64,000 bases of DNA from Streptomyces muensis (GCF_021474425.1 NZ_JAKEIP010000003.1:60493-124492); one strand, 5' to 3'; counted from the stretch's first letter, positions 22,414 through 31,416 are shown. The notes: generated from the letters alone by a model not told the origin. Numbers and translations are program-made.

Positions 22414-22848
22414 TCAGTCGAGACAGAACTCGTTGCCCTCGATGTCCTGCATCACGATGCACGACTCGTTGGTGCCATCGGCAAGCAGCGTGCGCACATG
22501 CGCCGCGCCGAGCGCGACCAGCCGTGCGCACTCGGCCTGGAGTGTGGCGAGACGCTCCTCACCCACAAGCCCGGTGCCGGCCCGCACGCAGAGATGCACC
22601 CGATTCTTGACGACCTTCCCTTCCGGAACGCGCTGGAAGAGCAGCCGCGGGCCCACGCCTGAGGGATCACTGCATGCGAAGTAGGTGACCTGCTCCTCAG
22701 CCGGCAGCGAGCGATGGTAGTCCTCCCAAGTCGCAAACTCCTTCGGGACCGGCGGTACGACGTACCCCAACACCTCGCACCAAAAGCCGGCGAGGCGCGC
22801 AGGTTCTGCGCAGTCGAAGGTGACCTGGAACTGCTTGATCGATGACAT
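22414..22848 (-). CDS. VOC-superfamily (glyoxalase-like) protein
   Basis: A 144-residue protein with the vicinal oxygen chelate pattern: an opening strand KQFQVTFDCAEPARLAGFWCEVLGY, and a closing segment VMQDIEGNEFCLD whose Glu is a typical metal ligand. Members act in fosfomycin-type resistance, dioxygenation or glyoxal chemistry; this subgroup has no set substrate. It stands alone, with ATG 22848 and no clear ribosome site. Confidence 0.85.
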   Translation of the reverse strand: MSSIKQFQVTFDCAEPARLAGFWCEVLGYVVPPVPKEFATWEDYHRSLPAEEQVTYFACSDPSGVGPRLLFQRVPEGKVVKNRVHLCVRAGTGLVGEERLATLQAECARLVALGAAHVRTLLADGTNESCIVMQDIEGNEFCLD

Positions 22849-23072
22849 CGGGGCACCATAGCAAGGGCAATCTGTCGCTCATCTCCCGGTCAGGATCCGC
22901 ATGTTGTCGGGATGACAGCACCCGCTGGCCTCTGCCCTGTCGTGCGGTCGCGGGGCAGGCTTAGGACTCCGGCCCTCGTTCCCGGACCCGTCGAGATCAT
23001 CCGGAGGCCCGATGCCGCCTTCCGAGGGCTCAAGCCACCATGCCGGTGGAGACCTGCAACAAGGAGCGCATC

Positions 23073-23591
23073 ATGTCGTACCTGGAACCCGTCCAGTACC
23101 CAGAGCCTCGCCACCACGGCAACAAGGGCGAAGTGAATGCCGTCTTCCGCCCTGCCACCACTCCGCCGGACATTTCCTCGCCCGGCGGCTCGACCCACTA
23201 CCTCGCCACCAACGAGTCGACCGGTGGTGAATTCGGCCTCTACAAGGTGGAGTTGGGTGCACAGTCCGCCGGAGCCAAGACTCACTTTCACAAGGCCATC
23301 TCGGAATCCTTCTACATCCTCTCGGGCGAACTGGAGCTCTACAACGGCGAGAAGTGGGTCACGGGCCGCGAGGGCGACTTCCTGTACGTGCCGGTCGGCG
23401 GCCTGCACGCCTTCAAGAACGTGACCGACGAGCCCATGTCCATGCTCATGCTCTTCTCGCCAGGCGCCCCGCGCGAGGAATACTTCGAGCGGGTCGCGGA
23501 GATGACGCGGCGCGGTGGCCAGGAACTCAAGCAGTTTCGCATCCGGCACGACAGCTACTTCGTGGAGGACCTCGAGGCCGGGGCGGAGTAG
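23073..23591 (+). CDS. Cupin-domain protein
   Basis: A 172-residue single-domain cupin. Motif 1 is near residues 75-95 (KTHFHKAISESFYILSGELELYN, giving H, H and E metal ligands), and motif 2 is near 112-125 (DFLYVPVGGLHAFKN, giving the last His). These residues normally bind Fe, Mn or Ni. ATG 23073 follows AAGGAG at ideal spacing. No partner gene is nearby, so the reaction cannot be given. Confidence 0.85.
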   Translation: MSYLEPVQYPEPRHHGNKGEVNAVFRPATTPPDISSPGGSTHYLATNESTGGEFGLYKVELGAQSAGAKTHFHKAISESFYILSGELELYNGEKWVTGREGDFLYVPVGGLHAFKNVTDEPMSMLMLFSPGAPREEYFERVAEMTRRGGQELKQFRIRHDSYFVEDLEAGAE

Positions 23592-24109
23592 TCCGAGTCC
23601 GCTAAAGGAGTGCCGCCTCCCCGCCACGATGGCTCCGCCAGGAGGCATTTCGGAAGCGGCAGCGGCAGCGGCAGTTCGGAAACACCTGACTGCCACCCAG
23701 GATGAGTCTGGCGCCTACCGGGGCACTACGCCCGATCATCTGCGGCTACCGGGTCATCGCCGATGACAACAGTGGTCCCGTCGCCGCCGAAGGTCGCCTG
23801 GCAGCGGCCGACGTTGCGGTTCACCATCTAGTGCTCGATGAAAGGAATGTGCTGGTGCCTCAGCGATAGCTGACATGGCAGCGACTTGACCTCTGACCAG
23901 TGCGAGAGGCCACGTGGACTGGGAATACGCAACTTCGACATGGCCCGCAGAGGCGGCTACCTTCACCTGGTCTTCGGCGAATCGCCCACGGCGGCATAGG
24001 AGTTCCCTCCGGCTGAGCCACCCAGGTGGTCACGCCTCACGAACCCCCACCCCCGTGCGCCAGCCACCGAACCGGTCCACACCAGGCACCCCCAACCAGA
24101 AAGAGACGC
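23592..24109. other. Intergenic stretch without a supported gene
   Basis: These 518 bases lie between the cupin and DUF3291 genes and show no convincing gene. A short frame near 23951-23998 (MARRGGYLHLVFGESPTAA) looks somewhat coding-like but is very short, and may be a relic. No hairpin or repeat stood out. Confidence 0.5.
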
Positions 24110-24685
24110 ATGTCCCGTCTTGCGCTGTACACATTCGGCGTCCTGAAATCACCTCTCGTCGATCCCGCACCTCTCACACGCGAGTTCTACGACATCGGTG
24201 AAGCCGTCTACGGGAAGATCAGCCAACACCCCGGATACCTGGCGCGTGCCGAAACGGCAGACGGTGACCGAGGCATGCTCTTCGACGCGGACTGGGGTGC
24301 ATGGGGAGAGTTCGCCGTGCCGACGTGGTACGGCAAGGGCCGGACAGTGGAAACCACCGCCCTGGCCGCGACCCTCTCACTCTGGACCGATCTGCGCTCC
24401 GCCTTCGACGCCGTCTACACCGGTCTGCACCGTGAGGCGTTGAGCAGGCGTTACGACTGGTTCGAGAGGACACGCCACCCGAATTACGTCGTCTGGTGGG
24501 TCTCCGACGGCGTGATACCCACCTGGCGGGACGGGGTTTCCAGGCTGGAACACCTCCACGACCACGGCTCCGCGCCGCACGCCTTCACCTTCCACGACTC
24601 GTTCACCCGGGAGGGAAACTCCGACCACGATAAAAGGCATCGGGCGGCGGCTTCACAGCCCAAGACCGGTCTTGAAGCGGACTAG
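24110..24685 (+). CDS. DUF3291 domain protein (monooxygenase-like barrel)
   Basis: A 191-residue soluble protein with the DUF3291 pattern: LALYTFGVLKSPLVDP at the start, a VPTWYGKGR segment, then HPNYVVWWV and FTFHDSF near the end. The fold is a dimeric alpha/beta barrel related to antibiotic-biosynthesis monooxygenases. No cofactor site is visible. ATG 24110 has AAAGAG upstream. The gene stands alone, next to the decayed insertion element. Confidence 0.75.
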   Translation: MSRLALYTFGVLKSPLVDPAPLTREFYDIGEAVYGKISQHPGYLARAETADGDRGMLFDADWGAWGEFAVPTWYGKGRTVETTALAATLSLWTDLRSAFDAVYTGLHREALSRRYDWFERTRHPNYVVWWVSDGVIPTWRDGVSRLEHLHDHGSAPHAFTFHDSFTREGNSDHDKRHRAAASQPKTGLEAD

Positions 24686-24866
24686 AAGTAGAGCGAGAAT
24701 TCTGCGGCCTCAGATCAACACCGCGAGAGGAATCCGAGACCGCCGAGTGAGAGTGAGTCCACTCGACGTGTCGGGATCAAATGACGATCCCGATACCGGG
24801 GCACGACGGCGTCGCTCAGCCGGAACCCGTCCTTCACCCAGGAAGTGCATCACCAGCGTCCATCGA

Positions 24867-24896
24867 GCCCAGTACTCCAGCCGTAGATCGTGATCT
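24867..24896. repeat. Left terminal inverted repeat of IS701-like element
   Basis: This repeat begins GCCCAGTACTCC and ends GATCGTGATCT. It is the reverse complement of 26719-26748 with a single C/T difference. It lies about 490 bases before the transposase coding region, farther than the short 5' leader expected for a compact insertion sequence. Confidence 0.75.
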
Positions 24897-24987
24897 CGAT
24901 CATGAAGGCGCCGAGGAGACAGGTGGCCAGCGTCGATCATCTGGACGAGATCGAGCACGCCATCAAGGGCGTCCGTTCCTCCTCCGC

Positions 24988-25320
24988 CTACCCGAGTCCA
25001 CCGAGACGGAGGGCATCCTCAATCTCGCTGAGCTTCGCGGAGGGCAGGACCCCCGCTCGCTCGATCAGGTCGTCCCGGGACACTGTGGTCAGCCACGTGC
25101 AAGGGGTAAAGCCTGGACGCGGGAACGCGATCCGCAGCACGCCTTCAAAGGGCAGTCCTTCCATGGCGCCTACTGCCACTTCGACGCCCAGACCGCTGAT
25201 GTCGACGCCCGCCGGAGCGACGACCTGCATCACCTGGATCCCGGACGCGTCGTCTCCCGACAGCAGTACGACCGGCCGCCGCTCATCGAACTCGACCCAC
25301 CAGACTTCGCCACGTTGCAC
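24988..25320 (-). CDS. mazF: PemK/MazF-type toxin (endoribonuclease) without visible antitoxin
   Basis: A 110-residue protein with the MazF opening VQRGEVWWVEFDERRPVVLLS, a central strand region, the TWLTTVSRDDL segment and the tail AKLSEIEDALRLGGLG. MazF toxins cut mRNA at short sequences. GTG 25320 is chosen because AGGAGG lies 4 bases upstream. Actinobacterial mazF is usually preceded by its antitoxin, but the upstream sequence here is the 5' end of a broken transposase and no antitoxin frame is visible. The toxin frame is intact while its neighbour has decayed. Confidence 0.8.
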   Translation of the reverse strand: MQRGEVWWVEFDERRPVVLLSGDDASGIQVMQVVAPAGVDISGLGVEVAVGAMEGLPFEGVLRIAFPRPGFTPCTWLTTVSRDDLIERAGVLPSAKLSEIEDALRLGGLG

Positions 25321-25382
25321 ATGTCCTCCTGACACGGGACGGCAGGCGGAGGCTGCGCGACCCCGACGCGCTGTGGAGACGG

Positions 25383-26748
25383 GTGCGGCTGGCGTTGATC
25401 ACCGGTGTGCAGACTGAAGATCATGCGGTGGCCGCAGGTCACAGCGTAGACCCTGCCCGCTGGCAGGAGGCGTTCGAGGGCCTGATGAGCCGGACAGCGG
25501 GGCGGTTTGCGCGGGTCGAACCCCAGCGTCGGGCGGGGCAGTTGGTGCTCGGGCTGCTGTCGGACCTGCCGCACAAGAACTGCTGGACCATCGTTGAGTC
25601 GGCCAGGGAGGCCACCCCGGACGGCATGCAGCACCTGCTCGGCCGGGCCAAGTGGGAAGCCGACCAGGTACGCGACGACCTGCGCGACTACGTGGTGGAG
25701 CACCTGCACGACGACCAGGCGGTGCTGGTGGTCGACTAGACCGGGGACGTGAAGAAGGGCACCCGCACCGTCGGCGTGCAGCGTCAGTACACCGGTACCG
25801 CGGGCCGGATCGAACGTTCCCAGGTAGCGGTCTACCTCGTCTACGGCGGCCGCCGCAGGCACGCGGCGGTGGAGCAGGAGCTGTACATCCCGCGCTCGTG
25901 GACTACCGACCCGGACCACTGCCGGGCCGCGGGCCTGGCCGAGGACACCGCCTTCGCGACCAAGCCGGAGCTGGCCGCCCGGATGGTCGGCAGGTTCCTC
26001 GACACCGGACACCACGCGAAGTGGGTCGCGGCCGACGAGGTCTACGGCGGCAACCCCACGCTGCGGACCACGCTGGAACGCGCGGCGTGGACTATGTGCT
26101 CGCCGTCGCCTGCAACCACGAAGCCACCATCAGTGCCGGGAAGTTCCGCGCGGATACCCTGGCTGCGAAGGTGCCCAAACGGGCCTGACAGAAGCTGTCG
26201 GCCGGGGCCTGCGCCAAGGGACACCGCTTCTACGACTGGGCCGTCCTCGACCTGACCGAACCGGGCACCAGGCAGCCACCAGCCGCTGCTCCGCCGCAAC
26301 CGCCCCACCGGTGAACTCCCCTACTACCGCTGCTGGTCACCCGCCCCGGTGTCCCTGGCCACGCTGGTGCGGGTCGCCGGCTCACGGTGGTGGGTGGAAG
26401 AGACCTTCCAAGCCGGCAAGGGCCTGGCCGGACTGGACGAGCACCAAGGTCACCGCCACACCTCCTGGTCCCGCTGGGTCACCCTGGCCATGCTCGCCCA
26501 CGCCTTCCTTGCCGTCGTCCGCGCCGACGAACACGCCCGCCATCCCCCCCGGACGGGCTGATCCCGCTCACCTGCAACGACATCCAGCGACTGTTCACAG
26601 CATTCGTCCGGCCCATGCGCGACGTGGCCCCCGGCTCGGCTGGTCCGCCTGGCGACGGCGCCATCAGGCCCGAGCTCACGCCAGCCATTACCGCCGACAA
26701 GCCGCGAACCAAACATGAAGATCACGATCTACGACTGGAGTACTGGGC
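25383..26748 (+). pseudogene. Broken IS701-family transposase
   Basis: Family-like blocks appear in order but in changing frames: WQEAFEGLMSRTAGRFARVEP (25460-25520), KNCWTIVESAREATPDGMQHL, AVLVVD, KKGTRTVGVQRQYTGTAGRIE, WVAADEVYGGN, RWWVEETFQAGKGLAGLDEHQ and EDHDLRLEY at the end. A TAG at 25738-25740 directly follows the expected first catalytic Asp, where Glu is normal (DETG). Frameshifts occur near 26085 and 26260, a further TGA at 26186, and another break near 26560. The protein cannot be active. Confidence 0.88.
26719..26748. repeat. Right terminal inverted repeat of IS701-like element
   Basis: The reverse complement of the left repeat at 24867-24896, 29 of 30 positions identical. It includes the codons for the transposase tail DLRLEY. 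Confidence 0.75.
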
Positions 26749-26883
26749 CTGCTCACAGACCGAACCTGCCACTCTTGCCCACCCTGTGGCCAGCCCGTCT
26801 TGATCGCGACGTCGCATCGCAGCAACCAGACGCACCGGCGCACAAACTGGCATGAGACCAGCGAAGTGACGAGGATGATGTGC

Positions 26884-27216
26884 ATGGCGCACGTACCGCA
26901 CGAGCCCGGCGACGAGGTCGACCGGATCGTCGAACTCGAGCAAGAGGTCGACCAGCTCAAAGATGCCGTGGCCTCGCACGCCGTCGTGGACCAGGCCATC
27001 GGGATGATCGTCGCACTCGGCAGGGTGGCGCCCGACCAAGGATGGGCGGTACTGCAGCACGTTTCCCAGCACACGAACATCAAGCTCCGAAACGTCGCAG
27101 AGTTGATCCTCATCTGGGCCCGGAACGGGGCCATGCCGAACGAGATCCGCGTCGAACTCGAAGAGGCCCTCGAGCGCTACGGCCCGACGCAGATTCCGGG
27201 ATCGGACCGGGACTGA
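26884..27216 (+). CDS. Small ANTAR-domain RNA-binding regulator
   Basis: A 110-residue protein. A short coiled-coil lead (ELEQEVDQLKDAVASHAVVD) runs into an ANTAR domain (about 40-85: QAIGMIVALGRVAPDQGWAVLQHVSQHTNIKLR), which in other proteins binds twin hairpins in nascent RNA to prevent termination. No GAF or receiver domain is attached, so it would need another signal input or act alone. ATG codons at 26875, 26878 and 26884 are in frame; GAGG is best spaced for 26884. Confidence 0.8.
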   Translation: MAHVPHEPGDEVDRIVELEQEVDQLKDAVASHAVVDQAIGMIVALGRVAPDQGWAVLQHVSQHTNIKLRNVAELILIWARNGAMPNEIRVELEEALERYGPTQIPGSDRD

Positions 27217-27655
27217 CTGACGTACAGCGCCTCCCGTATCACGACGGTTTTCGAACATCAATCGACGGCACGGGCGGCAATAGCCCGTATTTCTCAGCTC
27301 AGGCTCACCTCAATTCCACGAGGTCGAGACTGAAGATACTGGGCTGGCCACGCGCTATTCAGCGCCGCTCAGAGAGCGGATACGAGGGATACATGCATCA
27401 CTAGACCGCATATTCATATCCGAACGGCCCCCTTCTCGTGGCCATCACCGACCTGCGCAAACTCTCGTGCACGTAAACATCGCCCTCCGGTCGTCAACGG
27501 CGTCACTGACCTGTCCGACACCTGTCCGGACGCACGGGACAGGGCGTGGGCGCCAGTGGACCACCAGGATGGACGCGGGACCCGAGGGTCGGCGCGGGTC
27601 GGTGAGCCGGAGTGAGTGGAACTGTCCGCCGGCGTTCCGAGTACACGGGAGAGGT
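27217..27655. other. Intergenic stretch without a supported gene
   Basis: These 439 bases separate the ANTAR gene from the Rieske oxygenase gene. They are less GC-rich than the flanks around 27240-27420. No frame with a ribosome site or recognisable protein was found. The Rieske promoter is presumably here. Confidence 0.5.
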
Positions 27656-28813
27656 ATGACCGAGATCGACTCTGACGGGGCCGGGGCTCTCGGTGCCGAG
27701 GCCAATGGTGCCCGGCCCTCGCCGCACCGTCATCCCGCTCCCGGCACGCCCGACCTTCGGCGCGTGGGAGCGAACCCGGATTTCTGGTACCCCGTCGCGC
27801 TCGCCCGGAGCGTTCGCAGCGGGCAGGTGTTCGCGACCGCGTTCGCCGGTGAGCGCATCGCGCTCTACCGCGGCAAGAGCGGTGCCGTCTACGCGCTGGA
27901 GGACCGCTGCGCCCACCGGCAGGTGCCGCTCAGCATGGGCGTCGTGGAGGGCGAGACACTCCGCTGCTGCTATCACGCCTGGGCCTATCGCGGCGACGGG
28001 CGCATCTGCCAGATCCCGTACCTGTCCAAGGGCGATGGCCGACCGCCGCGCGGTGTGCGCGGCTACCCCGTCCGCGAGGCGTACGGTCTGGTGTTCGTCT
28101 TCCCGGGCGCCCCGGAGAAGGCGGGAATCACCACGCTGCCCGAACTGCCGTACTTCGACTCGGTGAAGTACAAGACCATGACCTTCTCCCGGACCGTGCG
28201 CTGCCACTACTCGTTCATGCACGAGAACCTGCTCGACATGAACCACCAGTACCTCCACCGGGGTGTGGTCGGCAGGCTCCACCCGGAGCTTTTGGAGTAC
28301 CGGACCGGCGTACGGTCGACGGAGGCCAGGTACCTGTTCACGCACACTGGCGGGAAGCGGAACCGCAGCGCCGCCCTGCTGGCCGCCGAGGGCATCGGCG
28401 GGCGCAAGTCGAGCGATGTCATGACCATCCGCACCGACTACCCGTACCAGACACTCGACCTGGTCCCGGAGAACGCCGAGCGTCCAGCCCTGTGCCTCTG
28501 GGCTGCCTACGTGCCCGAGGACACGGAGCAGCGCACGTGTCATGCCTACGGCCTGCTCATGATCGAGAAGCCATCCATTCGCGGCGCCCTTCATCTGGCC
28601 TGGCCGTTCATCAGGCGCTTCACCGAGCGCGTGTTCGCCGAGGACCGCATGGCCGTCGAAGCCGAGCAGCGGGCCTGGGAGGAACAGGGCGAGGACCGCA
28701 ATCACGAGGTCTTCCCCCTCATTCTGGACGTCCGCGCGGTACTGCGCGCCAACGGCGTCCCGCTCCGTGCCGAGACCGCCGGCAGGGCCTGCCGGACCGG
28801 TGGGTGCAGATGA
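27656..28813 (+). CDS. Rieske [2Fe-2S] oxygenase, catalytic subunit type
   Basis: A 385-residue protein. The Rieske domain (about 40-150) has CAHRQVPLSMG followed by CCYHAW, giving the C-x-H and C-x2-H cluster ligands. The catalytic domain holds NLLDMNHQYLHRG (about 198-210), the D-x2-H-x4-H type site for mononuclear iron. These enzymes hydroxylate or dealkylate organic substrates using electrons from a ferredoxin or reductase, which is not encoded nearby. ATG 27656 has GGGAGAGG just upstream. The substrate is unknown. Confidence 0.88.
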   Translation: MTEIDSDGAGALGAEANGARPSPHRHPAPGTPDLRRVGANPDFWYPVALARSVRSGQVFATAFAGERIALYRGKSGAVYALEDRCAHRQVPLSMGVVEGETLRCCYHAWAYRGDGRICQIPYLSKGDGRPPRGVRGYPVREAYGLVFVFPGAPEKAGITTLPELPYFDSVKYKTMTFSRTVRCHYSFMHENLLDMNHQYLHRGVVGRLHPELLEYRTGVRSTEARYLFTHTGGKRNRSAALLAAEGIGGRKSSDVMTIRTDYPYQTLDLVPENAERPALCLWAAYVPEDTEQRTCHAYGLLMIEKPSIRGALHLAWPFIRRFTERVFAEDRMAVEAEQRAWEEQGEDRNHEVFPLILDVRAVLRANGVPLRAETAGRACRTGGCR

Positions 28814-29000
28814 ACGCCGTCGGCACTCAGGTTGCTGTGCAGGCAGGTTTCCGGGCAGGACGCGACGCGGCGGTAGCGCCGCGCTGGAAGTGGGCCGACT
28901 GACCTCGACAGCACACGCCCGACGCGGCGCAAATCCCCGGAAGTCTGCGAGATCCCCCCAGCGAGCCGGTCCAGGCCCGCGTTTGCATCCACCTTTCGCG

Positions 29001-29819
29001 TCACGGGTCGTAGCACTCACGGCCCCCGCCGTCGGCCGGCAGGAAACAGAGGCGCAGATCGGTCCGGTGGTCTCCGCCCAGCATCGGAGTGAACCGGTAG
29101 ATGCTCGTGTCCGCCGTGGTCCGGATCACGACACGGCGCGGCGGTGCGCCGGGAGCCGAGATCTCGACCGTGTCCCCGACCCGCGAGTGCCAGACCCGCC
29201 CCCACGCCGCGGCGCACACCGTGCTGTACCGGATCTCCACGCGGGCGCCGGTGCCGGTGCGGTGGGGCGGGCCGAGCGCGTCGGCCCGGCCGGGCAGTCC
29301 GCAGGCCATGCGGTCGGGATCCTTTCCGTCGCATGCCTCGCTCCGGCAGCCGGGGGCCGGATCCAGCGTCGGGGTATCCGGCGTCGTGGGGCGGCCGAAG
29401 GTGTGGTTCGGCAGCCACAAGGCGGCCGTGAGCGCGGCGGTTGCCACGGCGGCTCCGGCGCCGAGAGTCAGCAGCAACCGCCGCCGGGTGTGCCGTGAGT
29501 GGGGGGCCGTCTGCCCGGCGTCCAGTGTTTCCGGCCCCGAGGTGGTCGGCGACGGAGCGGTGGAGCGGGCGCGTCCGCTCCACTCGACGTCGGCCAGCTC
29601 CCAGAGTGCGAGCAGCCGCCCGGGATGCTCGCCCGCCATCGCGCAGAGCGCCTCGACGGCCTGCCTGGGGGCCGGTAGCTTGCCGTTGAGATAGCGCTCC
29701 CAGGACGACTTGCTGTACGGGGTGCGCTCGGCCAGGGCCGCCAGGCTGAGGCCCGTGCGGGCCCGCACCCCTCGGAGTTCCTCGGCCAGGGCCGCGCATT
29801 CGGGTGCGGGGGTGGTCAT
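29001..29819 (-). CDS. Membrane-anchored XRE regulator with DUF2690-type external domain
   Basis: A 272-residue protein in three parts: an XRE helix-turn-helix (about 10-70: GLSLAALAERTPYSKSSWERYLNGK), one membrane helix (about 113-133, after RRRLLLTLGAGAAV), and an outer domain of about 130 residues with a DUF2690 pattern (CRSEACDGKDPDRMACG and paired cysteines). The DNA-binding end faces the cytoplasm. Its ATG overlaps the stop of the next XRE gene in ATGA, so the two are co-translated. Confidence 0.82.
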   Translation of the reverse strand: MTTPAPECAALAEELRGVRARTGLSLAALAERTPYSKSSWERYLNGKLPAPRQAVEALCAMAGEHPGRLLALWELADVEWSGRARSTAPSPTTSGPETLDAGQTAPHSRHTRRRLLLTLGAGAAVATAALTAALWLPNHTFGRPTTPDTPTLDPAPGCRSEACDGKDPDRMACGLPGRADALGPPHRTGTGARVEIRYSTVCAAAWGRVWHSRVGDTVEISAPGAPPRRVVIRTTADTSIYRFTPMLGGDHRTDLRLCFLPADGGGRECYDP

Positions 29820-30709
29820 CCGCGCAGCACCCTCCAGGTGTGGGGGCCCACGACGCCGTCCGCCGGCAGCCCTGCCTTCTTCTGCAGCCGCATCACGGCC
29901 GCGATCGTCTGCTGTCCGTAGATCCCGTCGACGAGGCCCGGGTCCATCTTGCGGTGTCTCAACAGGCACTGGGCCTCCACCACGTCCCAGCCCGGTCCGG
30001 CGAGGACTGCGGTGCGTGTCGCGCTGTATCCCGCGACCAGGACACCGCCGTCCGGGCCGTCGGCCCTGTGGACCTTGCAGGGGTAGGACTTGCCCGGCTT
30101 GAAGACGTACCTTCCCGGTCCGTGGCCGGCGGGCGTGGCTTGGGCAGGGGAACTCGGCTGTGCGGTGGGCGTGTCGAGCACGGTGCCCGCCTTCTCGCTG
30201 TCGCGGTCGCCGCCCAGCGGTACGCCCATCAGCAGTCCCGCGCCCAGCCCGACGAGCGCGGCGGCCGCGACGGCGCCGGCGACGACGAACCTGGGAACTC
30301 CCGGCCGACGCTCGTCGCCCACCGAAGTGAGCTCCTCCTGGGGCGACTTCGCCGCTACGGCCGTGTCGGCCTCCCCGAGCCGCCACTCGCCGTCCGCATC
30401 GGCCGCGTCGCCCGCATCAGCGGACGGCGACGGTGCGGACCGCTGCTGCCACGCTTCCTCGGCCAGCTCGTGCAGGACCAACAGCAGGGTCGGTTCCGTA
30501 CCCGTGATCCGTGCCAGTTTCTCCACCGCGTGACGTGGGGGCAGCGCTCTTCCGTTCAGGCAACGCTCCCACGACGACCGGCTGTATTCCGTCTTGGCCG
30601 CGAGCGAGGTGAGGCTCAGCCCGCTGCGGTCCTTCAACCTCCTCAGCTGTACGACCAGTTGCCGCACTCTCTGATCCAGCGAACCCGGCAGTTCCTTCCA
30701 ACGCGGCAT
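29816..30709 (-). CDS. Membrane-anchored XRE regulator with peptidoglycan-binding-like domain
   Basis: A 297-residue protein. An XRE helix-turn-helix (about 25-85: GLSLTSLAAKTEYSRSSWERCLNGR) is followed by an acidic linker, a membrane helix (about 145-165), a Pro/Ser-rich spacer, and an external domain. The external domain ends in a PG-binding-1-like fold (VDGIYGQQTIAAVMRLQKKAGLPADGVVGPHTW). This could link cell-wall contact to gene control. It is first of a two-gene operon with the DUF2690-type regulator, and the two share an almost identical DNA-reading motif. ATG 30709 is the likely start. Confidence 0.82.
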   Translation of the reverse strand: MPRWKELPGSLDQRVRQLVVQLRRLKDRSGLSLTSLAAKTEYSRSSWERCLNGRALPPRHAVEKLARITGTEPTLLLVLHELAEEAWQQRSAPSPSADAGDAADADGEWRLGEADTAVAAKSPQEELTSVGDERRPGVPRFVVAGAVAAAALVGLGAGLLMGVPLGGDRDSEKAGTVLDTPTAQPSSPAQATPAGHGPGRYVFKPGKSYPCKVHRADGPDGGVLVAGYSATRTAVLAGPGWDVVEAQCLLRHRKMDPGLVDGIYGQQTIAAVMRLQKKAGLPADGVVGPHTWRVLRG

Positions 30710-31039
30710 GGCTCGCTCCGTAAGCGTCAGGGCCCAAGTGCCTTCACCTTCTTCATGTTCCGACTGTTGGCATCCCCGGCGCAGGCTCCTGGTTCCCGGC
30801 CCCACCCCGCGCCCAGGCTTCTTCGGCCACACCTCACAGCGGCCCGGCGTCCCGCCGATCCGGCGTCCCGTCTCACACCTTTGCAGGTCAGCACGTGGGA
30901 CATCCCACGGTGTCCCAGTCGCCCCGACGCCGCTGGCCCCGTGCCGGATTGGCCAGCAATCTCGGTAGGGCCGAGCCGGACGGTGCGGGCCGATCCGCTG
31001 CTCGCACCGTCCTCCAGCCACTACTGACAAGGGGAAGCC
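30710..31039. other. Divergent intergenic region
   Basis: These 330 bases lie between the XRE pair and the secreted-protein gene at 31040. They probably hold promoters for both directions. GTGGGACATCCCAC near 30896-30909 is a perfect 14-base palindrome, CATCCCACGGTGTCCCA follows it, and either could be an operator. No gene is supported. Confidence 0.5.
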
Positions 31040-31387
31040 ATGCGCAGGATCACATCGGCCGTCGCCACAACGGCCGCGGCAGCCGCACTCACCGTCGGCC
31101 TCACCGGCGGCGCCACGGCCGCCGATCGGGCCGACACCGGTCAGGGGGTCCGGGCCGGGCAGGTCACCGCCGCCGGCACCGCGCCGGCGTGCATCGAGCG
31201 TACGAGTGTCACGAACAAGCCCGACGGTGGAGTCCGGGTCCACCTGCGCAACTTCTGCGGCGGGACCATGCGCGTCAAGGTGATCGTCAAGAGCTGGTCG
31301 GACAGCGGCTGCAAGTCCATGCCGAACGGGTCCGGCTGGCTCTTCCAGACCGTCGGCGGCCGATACGACCGGACCGTGGTGTGCTGA
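31040..31387 (+). CDS. Small secreted four-cysteine protein, tendamistat-like pattern
   Basis: A 115-residue protein with a signal peptide (MRRITSAVATTAAAAALTVGLTGGATA). The mature part has four Cys in the order C-x21-C-x17-C-x20-C, with alternating strand-like segments such as GTMRVKVIVKSW. The order and spacing recall the small beta-sandwich alpha-amylase inhibitors of Streptomyces (tendamistat), but the inhibitor triad Trp-Arg-Tyr was not seen, so function is open. ATG 31040 follows AAGGGGAAG. Confidence 0.7.
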   Translation: MRRITSAVATTAAAAALTVGLTGGATAADRADTGQGVRAGQVTAAGTAPACIERTSVTNKPDGGVRVHLRNFCGGTMRVKVIVKSWSDSGCKSMPNGSGWLFQTVGGRYDRTVVC

Positions 31388-31416
31388 GCGGGGACGGAAG
31401 GAGGACCGGAGGGCTC

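Larger units (their letters stand above)
24867..26748 (+). mobile_element. Decayed IS701-like element enclosing a mazF-type gene
   Basis: Two 30-base inverted repeats, 24867-24896 and 26719-26748, agree at 29 of 30 positions and bound 1882 bases. Inside are a MazF-like toxin gene on the minus strand and a broken IS701-family transposase on the plus strand. The right repeat overlaps the transposase C-terminal codons, as is usual for this family. The flanking bases (TCGA left, CTGC right) show no target duplication, so the element is either old or was made by two insertions. Confidence 0.65.

Noticed and set aside
24890..25417. A plus-strand frame opposite mazF
   Set aside because: The minus-strand mazF frame has clear family motifs and a strong ribosome site; the plus-strand frame has neither.
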